In this document: positions 9,201-17,353 of the stretch, piece after piece
Layout of the letters: every line of letters begins with the position of its first letter
Numbering within the stretch: position 1 is the stretch's first letter
NCBI GenBank assembly: GCA_002050125.1
Contig: MWTA01000038.1
Span: 1 to 64,000, forward strand
Length of the DNA: 64,000 nucleotides
From: Anaerolineae bacterium UTCFX2
Lineage (GTDB): Bacteria > Chloroflexota > Anaerolineae > Anaerolineales > UBA4823
Direction of reading: 5' to 3'
Program-made: the position numbers and the translations under genes
Notes under the pieces: generated by a model
The model's input: only the letters and a program-made list of their open reading frames with translations
What the model was told of the DNA's origin: nothing
The model's database searches: none

Positions 9201-10058
9201 TCAGGCGGCCGCCTGCGCGCGCTTGCGAAAAGCTTTGATCCAGCGCGCCGCATACTCATCATGCCCGGTCAACAAATCGCACGCCAGAATGGTCGTCTGA
9301 ATTTCCGGCACCGTGGGGTCTGTAATGGCAGTCGTCAATCCGCTTCCGATCGCTAATGCCAGATAAGCGATATTGAGTATCTTGCGATCCGGCAAGCCAA
9401 ACGAGACATTGCTGGCGCCCAGCGACAAATTAACGCCCAATTCCTGGCGTACGAGCTTCATCGAATCCAGCGTAATTCGTCCCGCGTGGTGGTCTGCGCC
9501 AACCGTGAGCGCCAGACAGTCGATGATTACATCTTCCGGCGGAACGCCAAAGTCCGCCGCCCGGTTAACCAGCTTGCGTGCGACCTTCAGCCGGGTTTCC
9601 GGCGTAGCGGGGATGCCGCTCTCATCCTGGATCACGCCGATGACCGCCGCGTTGAATTGCTTGGCGAGCGGGAGAACCCGAACCATCATCTCCTCTTCGG
9701 CGGTTGTGGAGTTTATCAGCGCCTTACCGGGATAAATCTCCAGCGCGGCCTTCAAAGCATCCGGGTTCGCCATGTCGAAGCACAGCGGCACATCCACTAT
9801 TCCCATCACCGCCTGCACCGCGCCGCGCATCAGGGCTGGCTCATCCGCGCCCGGAATGCCCACGTTCACGTCCAGCACGTGCGCGCCAGCCTCAACCTGT
9901 TTAAGCGCGTCCTGCTGAGCTACGGAGAAATCTCCCTGCGCCATGGTCTCAGCCAGTTTTTTGCGGCGGGTCGGGTTGATCCGTTCGCCAATGACCACGA
10001 ACGGCGCCTCCGGGCTAATCACAACGGTGTTATCTTTGAAAGACAGCTTAGTTTCCAT
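9201..10058 (-). CDS. Methyltetrahydrofolate:corrinoid methyltransferase (MtgA/AcsE-like)
   Basis: A 285-residue TIM-barrel protein of the pterin-binding (DHPS-like) family. Signatures are VIGERINPTRRKKL near residues 22-35, AGAHVLDVNVG, ALINSTTAEEE, and NVSFGLPDRKILN near 217-229. The last two are typical of methyltransferases that move a methyl group between a corrinoid protein and tetrahydrofolate (MtgA, AcsE, the MetH pterin domain). It lies 14 nt downstream of the corrinoid protein gene and so probably uses that protein as partner. Here it would produce methyl-THF from methyl groups delivered by the MttB-family enzymes encoded divergently. The direction in vivo is inferred. Confidence 0.88.
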   Translation of the reverse strand: METKLSFKDNTVVISPEAPFVVIGERINPTRRKKLAETMAQGDFSVAQQDALKQVEAGAHVLDVNVGIPGADEPALMRGAVQAVMGIVDVPLCFDMANPDALKAALEIYPGKALINSTTAEEEMMVRVLPLAKQFNAAVIGVIQDESGIPATPETRLKVARKLVNRAADFGVPPEDVIIDCLALTVGADHHAGRITLDSMKLVRQELGVNLSLGASNVSFGLPDRKILNIAYLALAIGSGLTTAITDPTVPEIQTTILACDLLTGHDEYAARWIKAFRKRAQAAA

Positions 10059-10072
10059 CAGACTTTCACTCG

Positions 10073-10699
10073 CTATGCTACGAGTTGCTTGATAATTCGG
10101 ACCGCGCTCGAAGCATCGGGCGCAAAAGCGTCCGCGCCAACTTGTTTGGCATAGGCGTCCGTAACCGGCGCACCGCCGATCACGACCTTCACAGTATCCC
10201 GTAACCCGGCAGTTTGCAGCGCCTGAATGGTGGTCTGCATGTAGCTCATCGTGGTGGTCAGCAGCGCCGACATACCGATTATATTTGCGCCATCCTGCGC
10301 CGCTTGCACGAACTTCTGGGAATCCACATCTGAACCAAGATCCTGAACTTCAAAACCCGCGCCTTCGAGCATCATCGCGACCAGGTTCTTGCCAATGTCG
10401 TGTAAGTCGCCTTTTACCGTGCCCATCGCCACTTTCCCGGCAGCTTTCACGCCGCTATCGATCAGGTGGGGTTTCAGCAGACCCAGCCCAGACTGCATAG
10501 CGCGGGCTGCAATCAGCATTTCCGGAACAAAGAAATCGCCCTCTTCGAACCGCTTACCGACCTCTTCCATGGCTGCGATCAAAGCCTGATTCAAGATCAC
10601 ATCCGCTGCAACGCCTTCCGCCAATGCCGCCTGAACCCCGGCTTGTACTTCTCCAGCGCTACCATCAACTACACTCTGATAAATCTTCTGAAGTTCCAT
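10073..10699 (-). CDS. Methyltransferase corrinoid protein (MtbC/MttC-like)
   Basis: A 208-residue cobalamin-binding methyl carrier. The N-terminal helical cap domain covers about residues 1-88. The Rossmann-like B12 domain contains GTVKGDLHDIGKNLV, with the cobalt-ligating histidine at about 100 (DxHxxG). SVDSxK-like and GGAPV segments follow. The length matches MtbC/MttC/MtgC. It carries a methyl group on cobalt between an MttB-family enzyme and the pterin-dependent methyltransferase encoded just downstream. A GAGG Shine-Dalgarno precedes the ATG. A separate reactivating enzyme (RamA-like) is not seen in the window. Confidence 0.92.
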   Translation of the reverse strand: MELQKIYQSVVDGSAGEVQAGVQAALAEGVAADVILNQALIAAMEEVGKRFEEGDFFVPEMLIAARAMQSGLGLLKPHLIDSGVKAAGKVAMGTVKGDLHDIGKNLVAMMLEGAGFEVQDLGSDVDSQKFVQAAQDGANIIGMSALLTTTMSYMQTTIQALQTAGLRDTVKVVIGGAPVTDAYAKQVGADAFAPDASSAVRIIKQLVA

Positions 10700-10791
10700 T
10701 TTAACCTCGCTTGATGATTGATATTGATCTTCCTAACTTCTTGCGTCTAATTTTATGATTTCCTTTGCACCCGATCTGACCGATCGAGAGT

Positions 10792-11487
10792 TTAATCTAC
10801 ATGCCAGGATGGCGCAATTTCGTCCAATACGCGATCCAGGATGGCATCCTCAGAGGTGTCGATATCATCCAATAGCGCTGCCTTTGCGGCTGCGACATCC
10901 TTGTTCACCAGCGCTTCCACAATTTTCGCGTGGGTGATTTCCTGTGAAAAACCGCCATGTCGCAGCACCATAAAGCGCGCCAGGCGGTCATGCAGATGGC
11001 CGATCATCTCCGCCAGTTCCAGGTTTCCCGAAGCCAGCCCAATCAGGTAATGAAAACGACGGTTCTCGTCTGTGTACCGGTCGTAAGATTCGTCGTCATC
11101 CCCGGTGTAGCCTGCATGGACGCTGCGCAGTTCGCTAACTTGCTCTGCTGTGATCCGCTGCGCCGCCATTTCAACCGCGGAAACCTCCAGGATTTTGCGC
11201 AATTGTAACATATCCCGCAGTTTTTTCAATGTAAGCCGAGCCACAAAATAACCCGAACGCGGCTTAATCTGCACCAGTTCTTCCTGACCCAGCATCTGCA
11301 GCGCGTCGCGCACGGGCGTTACGCTGGTTTGATAGCGCCCAGCCAACTCATCCACGTCCAACCGTTCTCCTGGCTTGATATGCCCCATGATGATCAAACG
11401 GCGCACCTCCCGGAAGATCCGGGTCTTCGATGTGTCGTTCTCCACTTTGTGCGCGGCAGGTTCAGAGGGATGGTCAATCAAATTCAT
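10792..11487 (-). CDS. GntR-family transcriptional regulator (FCD/FadR subfamily)
   Basis: A 231-residue regulator with an N-terminal winged HTH (about residues 18-85: FREVRRLIIMGHIKPGERL, then ELAGRYQTSVTPVRDALQML) and a C-terminal all-helical FCD ligand domain (about 95-220) with the usual Asp/His metal-site residues (RFHYLIGLASGN). It is encoded upstream of the corrinoid and methyltransferase genes and divergently from the first MttB gene. A perfect palindrome sits on the divergent promoter, which makes it the likely local regulator. Its ligand may be the methylated substrate or a product. There is no clear Shine-Dalgarno before its ATG. Confidence 0.9.
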   Translation of the reverse strand: MNLIDHPSEPAAHKVENDTSKTRIFREVRRLIIMGHIKPGERLDVDELAGRYQTSVTPVRDALQMLGQEELVQIKPRSGYFVARLTLKKLRDMLQLRKILEVSAVEMAAQRITAEQVSELRSVHAGYTGDDDESYDRYTDENRRFHYLIGLASGNLELAEMIGHLHDRLARFMVLRHGGFSQEITHAKIVEALVNKDVAAAKAALLDDIDTSEDAILDRVLDEIAPSWHVD

Positions 11488-11558
11488 AGTGTGTAAGCGT
11501 TATCGTACCATAAGGGATGCAGAATATCAAGCGCTAATATTTCTGAATTGTCTTACAC

Positions 11559-11587
11559 TTGACATCTGATATATTAGATGCTAATAT
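11559..11587 (+). promoter_or_regulatory. Consensus sigma-70-type promoter of the MttB operon
   Basis: TTGACA (11559-11564) and TAATAT (11582-11587) are separated by exactly 17 nt. The predicted start is near 11594, giving a leader of about 57 nt before the ATG at 11651. Confidence 0.8.
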
Positions 11588-11588
11588 A
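11570..11588. promoter_or_regulatory. Palindromic operator over the MttB promoter
   Basis: TATATTAGATGCTAATATA is a perfect inverted repeat with 8-nt arms and a 3-nt centre. It covers the whole -10 box. A longer imperfect repeat (ATCTGATATATT at 11564-11575 against AATGTATCAGAT at 11590-11601) surrounds it, and an extra half-site GCTAATAT occurs at 11533-11540. This is the most likely binding site of the adjacent GntR regulator. Confidence 0.65.
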
Positions 11589-11650
11589 AAATGTATCAGA
11601 TACGGCAGAACCAACTTTTATAATAATGAACTACCCCGCGAGGCAACCCG

Positions 11651-13093
11651 ATGATTGAAACCCATGGTAAAGAAATGACAAGCGCCCATTATGCACGCAT
11701 GGGTCAGACAGAGTGTGAAAAAATCCATCTGGCGACCCTGGAGATCCTGGAGCGCGTTGGCGTGGATGTCCATGATGAAAACGCGCGCAACTTGCTGGTG
11801 CGCGGCGGCGCTAAAGTCGATAGCATCCGCGTCCGCATCCCCGAGTTCATGGTAACCAGGGCGCTTTTAACCGCCCCAAAGCAATTGACGCTATACGACC
11901 AAACCGGGAAAGTCGCCATCCGCGCCGGCGGCTATCGTTCTTATTACGGCGGTGGTTCAGATTGTTTGAACATCCTGGATCACCGCACCGGTCAGCGGCG
12001 CAAACCCACGCTGAATGACGTGCGCGACGCCGCCCGACTGATGGATGCCCTGCCGGAGATCGATTTCTGCATGTCGGCTTTCTTGCCCGCGGATGTCGAC
12101 CCTCGCATCTACGACCGCTATCAAATGGAGGTCATGCTCAACAACACCACCAAACCGATTGTCTTTGTTACCCCAGACTTCGAAGGTTGTGTGGCAGCGG
12201 TCGAAATGTGCGAGATCGTCGCTGGCGGCGCCGAGGCTTTTCAGCACCGCCCTTTTGCAACCTGTTATATCAACGTGACCTCCGGTCTGACCGCCAACGC
12301 CGAAGCCCTTCAAAAATGCATGTACCTGGCTGAAAAGGGGCTGCCCCAGTTGTACATCCCGCTCAACGCTGGCGGGGTTAACTCGCCCGTAACGACCGCG
12401 GGCTGCATGGCATCCATGAACGCCGGGATCCTGCTCGGGGTCGTGCTTTCTCAACTGGTCCAGGAAGGCGCCGCGGTCGCGGTCCCGGGCTGGAACGGCG
12501 GTCCTTACAACCTACAGACCATGGTCGGCAACTACGTCCTGGCAGACGAGCAGGGCGTGCCAACGTCTATGGGCAGATACTACGACCTGCCGGTCTTTGG
12601 TCTGGGCGGTTCGACCGATTCGAAAATCCTCGATCAGCAATGCGGTTTTGAAGTCACGCTGAGCTTGATGACTTCCTTGCTTCACGGCGCCAACATCGTC
12701 CACGATGCGGGTTTCATGGACGCCGGCTTGCAAGGCTCCTTACAACTGATCGCGCTGGTCAACGACTATCTCGGATTTCTGCGCGCCGCCACAGCCGGGG
12801 TGAAGGTCAACAGCGAAACCCTTGCTCTGGACGTCATCGAAGAAATGGGACCGACGGGGAATTATCTCGGTCACGAACATACGCTGCGCCACTACAAAGA
12901 GCCGTTCTACTCCGCGCTAGCCGATAAAAACCCCTATTCGGTCTGGGAAAAACGCGGCGCGACCTCGATGGAAGAGCGCGCCGCCCGGCTGGTCGACCGC
13001 TTGCTCTCCGAACACCCTGTCAGATCTCTGCCGGCGGACGTTCAGGCTGGGATCAAGGCGATCGTCCAACGCGAACAGGCACGCCTCGATTAG
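11651..13093 (+). CDS. MttB-superfamily corrinoid methyltransferase, non-pyrrolysine type
   Basis: A 480-residue member of the trimethylamine methyltransferase (MttB) family. The frame is open from ATG to stop with no internal TAG, so it lacks pyrrolysine. It therefore belongs with the non-Pyl branch, whose known members demethylate quaternary amines such as glycine betaine, proline betaine or carnitine. Typical segments are LATLEILERVGVDVHDE at the N-terminus, YYGGGSDCLNILDHRTGQRR, and the C-terminal VWEKRGATSMEERA. It would transfer a methyl group to the corrinoid protein encoded divergently. GAGG lies 7 nt before the start. The exact substrate cannot be read from sequence. Confidence 0.9.
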   Translation: MIETHGKEMTSAHYARMGQTECEKIHLATLEILERVGVDVHDENARNLLVRGGAKVDSIRVRIPEFMVTRALLTAPKQLTLYDQTGKVAIRAGGYRSYYGGGSDCLNILDHRTGQRRKPTLNDVRDAARLMDALPEIDFCMSAFLPADVDPRIYDRYQMEVMLNNTTKPIVFVTPDFEGCVAAVEMCEIVAGGAEAFQHRPFATCYINVTSGLTANAEALQKCMYLAEKGLPQLYIPLNAGGVNSPVTTAGCMASMNAGILLGVVLSQLVQEGAAVAVPGWNGGPYNLQTMVGNYVLADEQGVPTSMGRYYDLPVFGLGGSTDSKILDQQCGFEVTLSLMTSLLHGANIVHDAGFMDAGLQGSLQLIALVNDYLGFLRAATAGVKVNSETLALDVIEEMGPTGNYLGHEHTLRHYKEPFYSALADKNPYSVWEKRGATSMEERAARLVDRLLSEHPVRSLPADVQAGIKAIVQREQARLD

Positions 13094-13183
13094 TGACCCA
13101 CTTGAGGAAGACTGCCCAGCCAGCCTGACGAATTCATTTTTGCAACCCTGAACACAAACGGCAAACCAGAAAGGCTAAAGTTG

Positions 13184-14434
13184 ATGCACACCCCAGAAGA
13201 AAAACCGTTTTTCATGCGCGATCCCTGGGTGTACGACCCGGAGAAGCAGCCTCAACCGCGCCCCGACGCCGGGCTGGGTTTCGATACGCGCGCCCTGCAT
13301 GCCGGGTTCCACCCCCTGAAGAACGTGGAGCAATTCCGCGCCTTTGTCCCGCCCATTGCTCAATCGATGACCTATCCGTATGCCTCATTCGATAAATTCC
13401 CCGATTACATCTATGGGCGCAGCAAAACCCCCACGACAAGCGTATTGGAGGAGCGTCTGGCTGCGCTCGAAGGGGGCGAGAGCGCCGTAACTGCCGGTTC
13501 CGGCTCGCAGGCTTTGTTCAATCTGATCTTCACCATCGCCCGCCCCGGCGATAACGTGGTCACCTCCCTGAACACTTTTGGCGAGGGCTACAAACAGGCT
13601 GCGACGATCTTTCCCGAACGCTGCCACGTTGAGTTCCGTTTCGTCAAAGACTACACCAATCCGGCTGCCTGGGATCGCGCCATCGATAGCAAAACCCGCC
13701 TGGTCTGGGTCGAGACGCCGAGTAACCCCTGCCTGCAGGTCACCGACATCGCCGCGGTCGCGCAAGTCGCCCACGCGCGCCGGGTGCCGTTACTGGTCGA
13801 TAACACCACCGTCACTTCCGCCCTGCAAAAACCGCTGGAACTGGGCGCGGATATCATCCTGCTCTCACTCACCAAGTTTCTCTCCGGAAACGCTACCGTG
13901 CTTGGCGGGGCAATCGTTGGTCCAGAAGCGCTGGTCGAGGATATTCGCTGGAACACAACCGAATTTGTCGGCGCCATTTTGCAGCCTTTGGAAGCCTGGC
14001 TCATGCTCCAGTACTTGGAAACCCTCTCGCTGCGCATGGAGCGGCACAGTTCAAACGCCCAGAAAGTCGCCGAGTTCCTGGCTACTCATCCCAAGGTCAC
14101 GCAGGTCAATTACACCGGTTTGCGGGCGCATCCCCAATTCGACCTGGCGCAGCGCCAGATGAAAGCCAACGGCGGGCTGCTCTCCTTCATTGTTCCAGGC
14201 GGGATGAAAGGCGCTGAAACCGTGATGGACAACGTTAAACTGATCGTACACGCCGTCACCTTTGGCACCAGCCGGACAATTTGTATGCATCCGCGCACCA
14301 TCACGCACGAGCATATGACCCAAGAAGAGCGCGACGAAGCTGGCATCGCCGACGGGCTGATCCGCCTCTCGATCGGTCTTGAAGACCCGGCTGATATTAT
14401 CAGCGATCTTGATCAGGCGCTCGCCAAATTGTGA
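13184..14434 (+). CDS. Cys/Met metabolism PLP enzyme (cystathionine gamma-synthase / methionine gamma-lyase-like)
   Basis: A 416-residue fold-type I PLP enzyme of the trans-sulfuration family. Motifs are GFDTRALHAGF, YGRSKTPTTSVLEERLAALE (substrate loop), GSGSQALFN, WVETPSNP, and LLSLTKFLSGNATVLGG with the PLP lysine at about residue 231. Members include cystathionine synthases and lyases, O-acetylhomoserine sulfhydrylase and methionine gamma-lyase; I cannot assign which. I start at the ATG at 13184, not the adjacent TTG, because AGAAAGG is well placed for it. Its position between two MttB-type genes suggests that the demethylated product, or the methyl acceptor, is a sulfur or 4-carbon amino acid. 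Confidence 0.88.
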   Translation: MHTPEEKPFFMRDPWVYDPEKQPQPRPDAGLGFDTRALHAGFHPLKNVEQFRAFVPPIAQSMTYPYASFDKFPDYIYGRSKTPTTSVLEERLAALEGGESAVTAGSGSQALFNLIFTIARPGDNVVTSLNTFGEGYKQAATIFPERCHVEFRFVKDYTNPAAWDRAIDSKTRLVWVETPSNPCLQVTDIAAVAQVAHARRVPLLVDNTTVTSALQKPLELGADIILLSLTKFLSGNATVLGGAIVGPEALVEDIRWNTTEFVGAILQPLEAWLMLQYLETLSLRMERHSSNAQKVAEFLATHPKVTQVNYTGLRAHPQFDLAQRQMKANGGLLSFIVPGGMKGAETVMDNVKLIVHAVTFGTSRTICMHPRTITHEHMTQEERDEAGIADGLIRLSIGLEDPADIISDLDQALAKL

Positions 14435-14565
14435 TCCACGCTTTCACTCTTGTTTCGGACAGCAGTTCATCTTATATCTGCCCGAAATGCATTGGTTTTC
14501 TATCTTTTTAGATCAAATCAAGCTAAAATATCTCCAAATTAGAATCTTGCTATCTGGAGGAACCG

Positions 14566-15732
14566 ATGTCCGATTTTTCTGATCGAGTTATGAACCTTGC
14601 CTCAGAAGGCGCCTATCAAATGATGGCGCGCGCCCAGGCTCTCGAAGCCACCGGGAAAGAGATCATCCACCTGGAAATTGGTCAGCCGGATTTCCCGACC
14701 TACAAAAACATCGCCGAAGCGGGGATGGGCGCGATTGAAGAAGGCTATACCCGCTACACCCCATCGGCGGGCATACCCGCGCTGCGCAAAGCGATTGCCG
14801 AAGACGCCGGAAATCGGCGGGGCATCAATTTCGACGCTGCTCAGGTGGTGGTCGGTCCCGGCGCCAAAACGGCGCTCTTCTTCCCCACGCTGGCGCTCGT
14901 CCGCCCGGGAGACGAAGTCATCTACCCCGACCCGGGCTTTCCCACGTACAGAGCCATGATCGAGGTCGCGGGCGGCGTGCCGGTTCCGGTCGCGCTGCGC
15001 GAGGAACAGGACTTTTCCTTCGACCTGGATGCCTTTGACCGGCTGTTGAGCCCCAAGACCCGCCTGATTGTTCTGAATACGCCCAGCAACCCCACGGGCG
15101 GGGTGATGCCGCTGGCAGCCCTCGAACACATCGCCGAAGCAGCCCGCGAACGTGACATCTGGGTGCTCTCCGATGAAATCTATGCCCGCCTGGTCTACGA
15201 TGCGCCAGTCCCCAGCATCGCCGCCCTGCCCGGAATGCTGGAGCGCACCATCATCTGCGACGGTTTCTCTAAAACCTACGCGATGACCGGCTGGCGGCTC
15301 GGTTATGGGATCATGCCAGCCGCGCTCGCGGGGCGCGTCGAGTTACTGCTCAACCATTCGGTTGGCTGCACCGCCTCCTTCACCCAGATCGCCGGCTTGG
15401 AAGCCATCCAGGGCCCGCAGGATCAGGTGGATGTGGTGGTAGCGGAATTCAATCGTCGCCGCCTGGCGCTGGTTGCGGCGCTGAACGAACTGCCCGGCGT
15501 GCACTGCCGCATGCCGCAGGGCACGTTTTACGTCTTCCCCAACGTCACCGCGCTCGGAAAATCATCCGATTGGTTGGCGGATTATATATTGAACGAGGCA
15601 GGCGTGGCGCTGCTCCCTGGCACCGCCTTTGGCGAAAACGGCGAAGGCTATCTGCGGCTGTGTTTCGCCAATTCACTCGAAAACCTGCAAATCGCAGTAG
15701 AGCGCATTGGACGCGCGCTTGCCAGGCTGTAG
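14566..15732 (+). CDS. Class I/II pyridoxal-phosphate aminotransferase
   Basis: A 388-residue AspC/AvtA-type aminotransferase. Family signatures are LEIGQPDFPT, YTPSAGIPALRKAIA, NTPSNPTGG, VLSDEIYARLVYD and GFSKTYAMTGWRLGYG, with the PLP lysine at about residue 236, and LRLCFAN near the C-terminus. It transfers an amino group from an amino acid to a 2-oxo acid; specificity is unknown. CTGGAGG precedes the ATG. A 131-nt AT-rich gap separates it from the upstream PLP gene, so it may have its own promoter. It lies 27 nt before the second MttB-family gene. Confidence 0.88.
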   Translation: MSDFSDRVMNLASEGAYQMMARAQALEATGKEIIHLEIGQPDFPTYKNIAEAGMGAIEEGYTRYTPSAGIPALRKAIAEDAGNRRGINFDAAQVVVGPGAKTALFFPTLALVRPGDEVIYPDPGFPTYRAMIEVAGGVPVPVALREEQDFSFDLDAFDRLLSPKTRLIVLNTPSNPTGGVMPLAALEHIAEAARERDIWVLSDEIYARLVYDAPVPSIAALPGMLERTIICDGFSKTYAMTGWRLGYGIMPAALAGRVELLLNHSVGCTASFTQIAGLEAIQGPQDQVDVVVAEFNRRRLALVAALNELPGVHCRMPQGTFYVFPNVTALGKSSDWLADYILNEAGVALLPGTAFGENGEGYLRLCFANSLENLQIAVERIGRALARL

Positions 15733-15759
15733 GTTCGGTTTCTCTCAGGAGCATTTCTA

Positions 15760-17214
15760 GTGACGCTGACTAATTACTCCGATCGTCAGTCCCCGCAATT
15801 TCGCGTGCTCTCGGACGCTCAATGCCGCGAGCTCTACCTTGCCACGCTGGAATGTCTCAACCGCATCGGGGTGCTGGTCTATGAGGAACAGGCGCGCAAC
15901 TTGCTTGCTTCCGCCGGAGCTGATGTGGACGGTGAACGGGTTTATATCCCGCCCCATATCATCCAGGAAGCGCTGGTGACCGCGCCGCGCACATTCACCC
16001 TGTGGGGGCGCGACCGCCAGCACGAATTGCGCATCTCGCCCGACCGGGTCTATTACGGACCTGGACCGACGTGCACCTATTTCCTGGACCCGGTTACAGG
16101 CGAGCGCCGCAAAGCGCGCCGCGGCGATGCAGCATACACCGCGCGAGTTTCCGACGCCCTGCCCAACATCGACTATGTAATGAGTTTGAGCCTATACGAT
16201 GATGTGACGCCAGTTCTTTCCCCGGTTTACGAATTTGCGGACATGGTTGCCAACACCGGCAAGCCGATTGCCGCCTGGGCAACCGACGTGCACACCCTCC
16301 AGGACATTCATCAGATCGCGGCAGCAGCAGCCGGCGGCGCAGAGAACTTGCGCCGTCAGCCGATTTACACCTACTTTGCCACCTACGAATCCCCGCTGCG
16401 TCACAGCGAAAAAACAATCGAGAACTTGATCTGGGCGGCGCGCAACGACGTGCCGATCGTCTATCTGGGTGGACCCTCGGTCGGCGTCGAAGCGCCGGTG
16501 ACCGGCGCCAGCGGGCTGGTCGTCTTTCTGGCAGCCGCGCTGAGCGGCTTGGCGATCGCCCAACTCGCCCAAAAAGGCGCGCCGGTCATCGTCGGCGGTG
16601 TAATCTCCGCTATGGATCTGCGCACCGCCCGACCCTCCTACGGCTCGCCGGAGATGAGCCTGTACGTCGCGGCGGCGGCTGACCTCACCCGCTACCTGGG
16701 TCTCCCGTTTATGGGCACCGCGGGCGCCTCCGAAAGCAAAAAGCCCGATGCGCAGGCTGCCATCGAAGCCTCGATCGAGGTTCTGATGAACGGCTTGAGC
16801 GGCGCTGGATTGGTTCACGACGTCGGTTTCCTGGACTGCGCCGACATCGGTTCGCTCGAGATGCTGGTCATGTGTGACGAAATCATCAGCCTTGTTCGCC
16901 GCATCCTGCGCGGCGTGGAAGTCAACCGGCAAACCATTATGCTCGACCTAATCGAAAGGGTTGGTCCAGGGAATTGTTTCATCGCCGAGCCAGAATCCGC
17001 CGCTTTGTGCCGCAGCGAGATCTGGATGCCAAAGCTGCTTAGCCGTGAGACCTGGGTTAACTGGGAAAAGCAAGGCGCGAAGAGCATGGAACAGCGCGTA
17101 AACGAGCGCCTGCAGCAGATCCTCGCCTCGCACCAGCCGCCGCCCCTGCCGCCCGGAGTGGCGGAGACCATCCAATCGGTGCTGAATGCCGCCGAGCAGC
17201 GCTGCGCGCGGTAA
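15760..17214 (+). CDS. Second MttB-superfamily corrinoid methyltransferase, non-pyrrolysine type
   Basis: A 484-residue paralogue of the MttB-family protein encoded at 11651. It shares the same framework: LATLECLNRIGVLVYEEQA, GPGPTCTYFLDPVTGERR, and the C-terminal NWEKQGAKSMEQRVN. The protein is a TIM-barrel methyltransferase without an in-frame TAG. The two copies have diverged clearly, especially near the substrate region, which suggests different substrates or sequential demethylation steps. The GTG start has a CAGGAG Shine-Dalgarno at 15746-15751. It is the last gene of the plus-strand arm of the methyl-transfer locus. Confidence 0.88.
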   Translation: MTLTNYSDRQSPQFRVLSDAQCRELYLATLECLNRIGVLVYEEQARNLLASAGADVDGERVYIPPHIIQEALVTAPRTFTLWGRDRQHELRISPDRVYYGPGPTCTYFLDPVTGERRKARRGDAAYTARVSDALPNIDYVMSLSLYDDVTPVLSPVYEFADMVANTGKPIAAWATDVHTLQDIHQIAAAAAGGAENLRRQPIYTYFATYESPLRHSEKTIENLIWAARNDVPIVYLGGPSVGVEAPVTGASGLVVFLAAALSGLAIAQLAQKGAPVIVGGVISAMDLRTARPSYGSPEMSLYVAAAADLTRYLGLPFMGTAGASESKKPDAQAAIEASIEVLMNGLSGAGLVHDVGFLDCADIGSLEMLVMCDEIISLVRRILRGVEVNRQTIMLDLIERVGPGNCFIAEPESAALCRSEIWMPKLLSRETWVNWEKQGAKSMEQRVNERLQQILASHQPPPLPPGVAETIQSVLNAAEQRCAR

Positions 17215-17260
17215 CCCTCCACCACGTCAACGAAACTCCGCACAAACTAATCACAGCAGC

Positions 17261-17301
17261 AAAAACCTGAGCGGCTGGCAGTCACAAACTACCAGCCGCT
17301 C
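17261..17301 (-). terminator. Intrinsic terminator after the large secreted repeat protein
   Basis: GAGCGGCTGG (17269-17278) pairs perfectly with CCAGCCGCTC (17292-17301). Read on the minus strand, the 10-bp stem is followed by AGGTTTTT. It lies about 50 nt past the stop of the minus-strand gene and between convergent genes, so it may work both ways. Confidence 0.8.
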
Positions 17302-17353
17302 GAGCTTGATTGAATCCAAATTCGTTATAACGCCAGGCGAATCACCTGCCCCG

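Noticed and set aside
11651-17214. Possible pyrrolysine codons in the MttB-family genes
   Set aside because: Neither gene has an in-frame TAG, and no pyl genes or tRNA-Pyl are visible.
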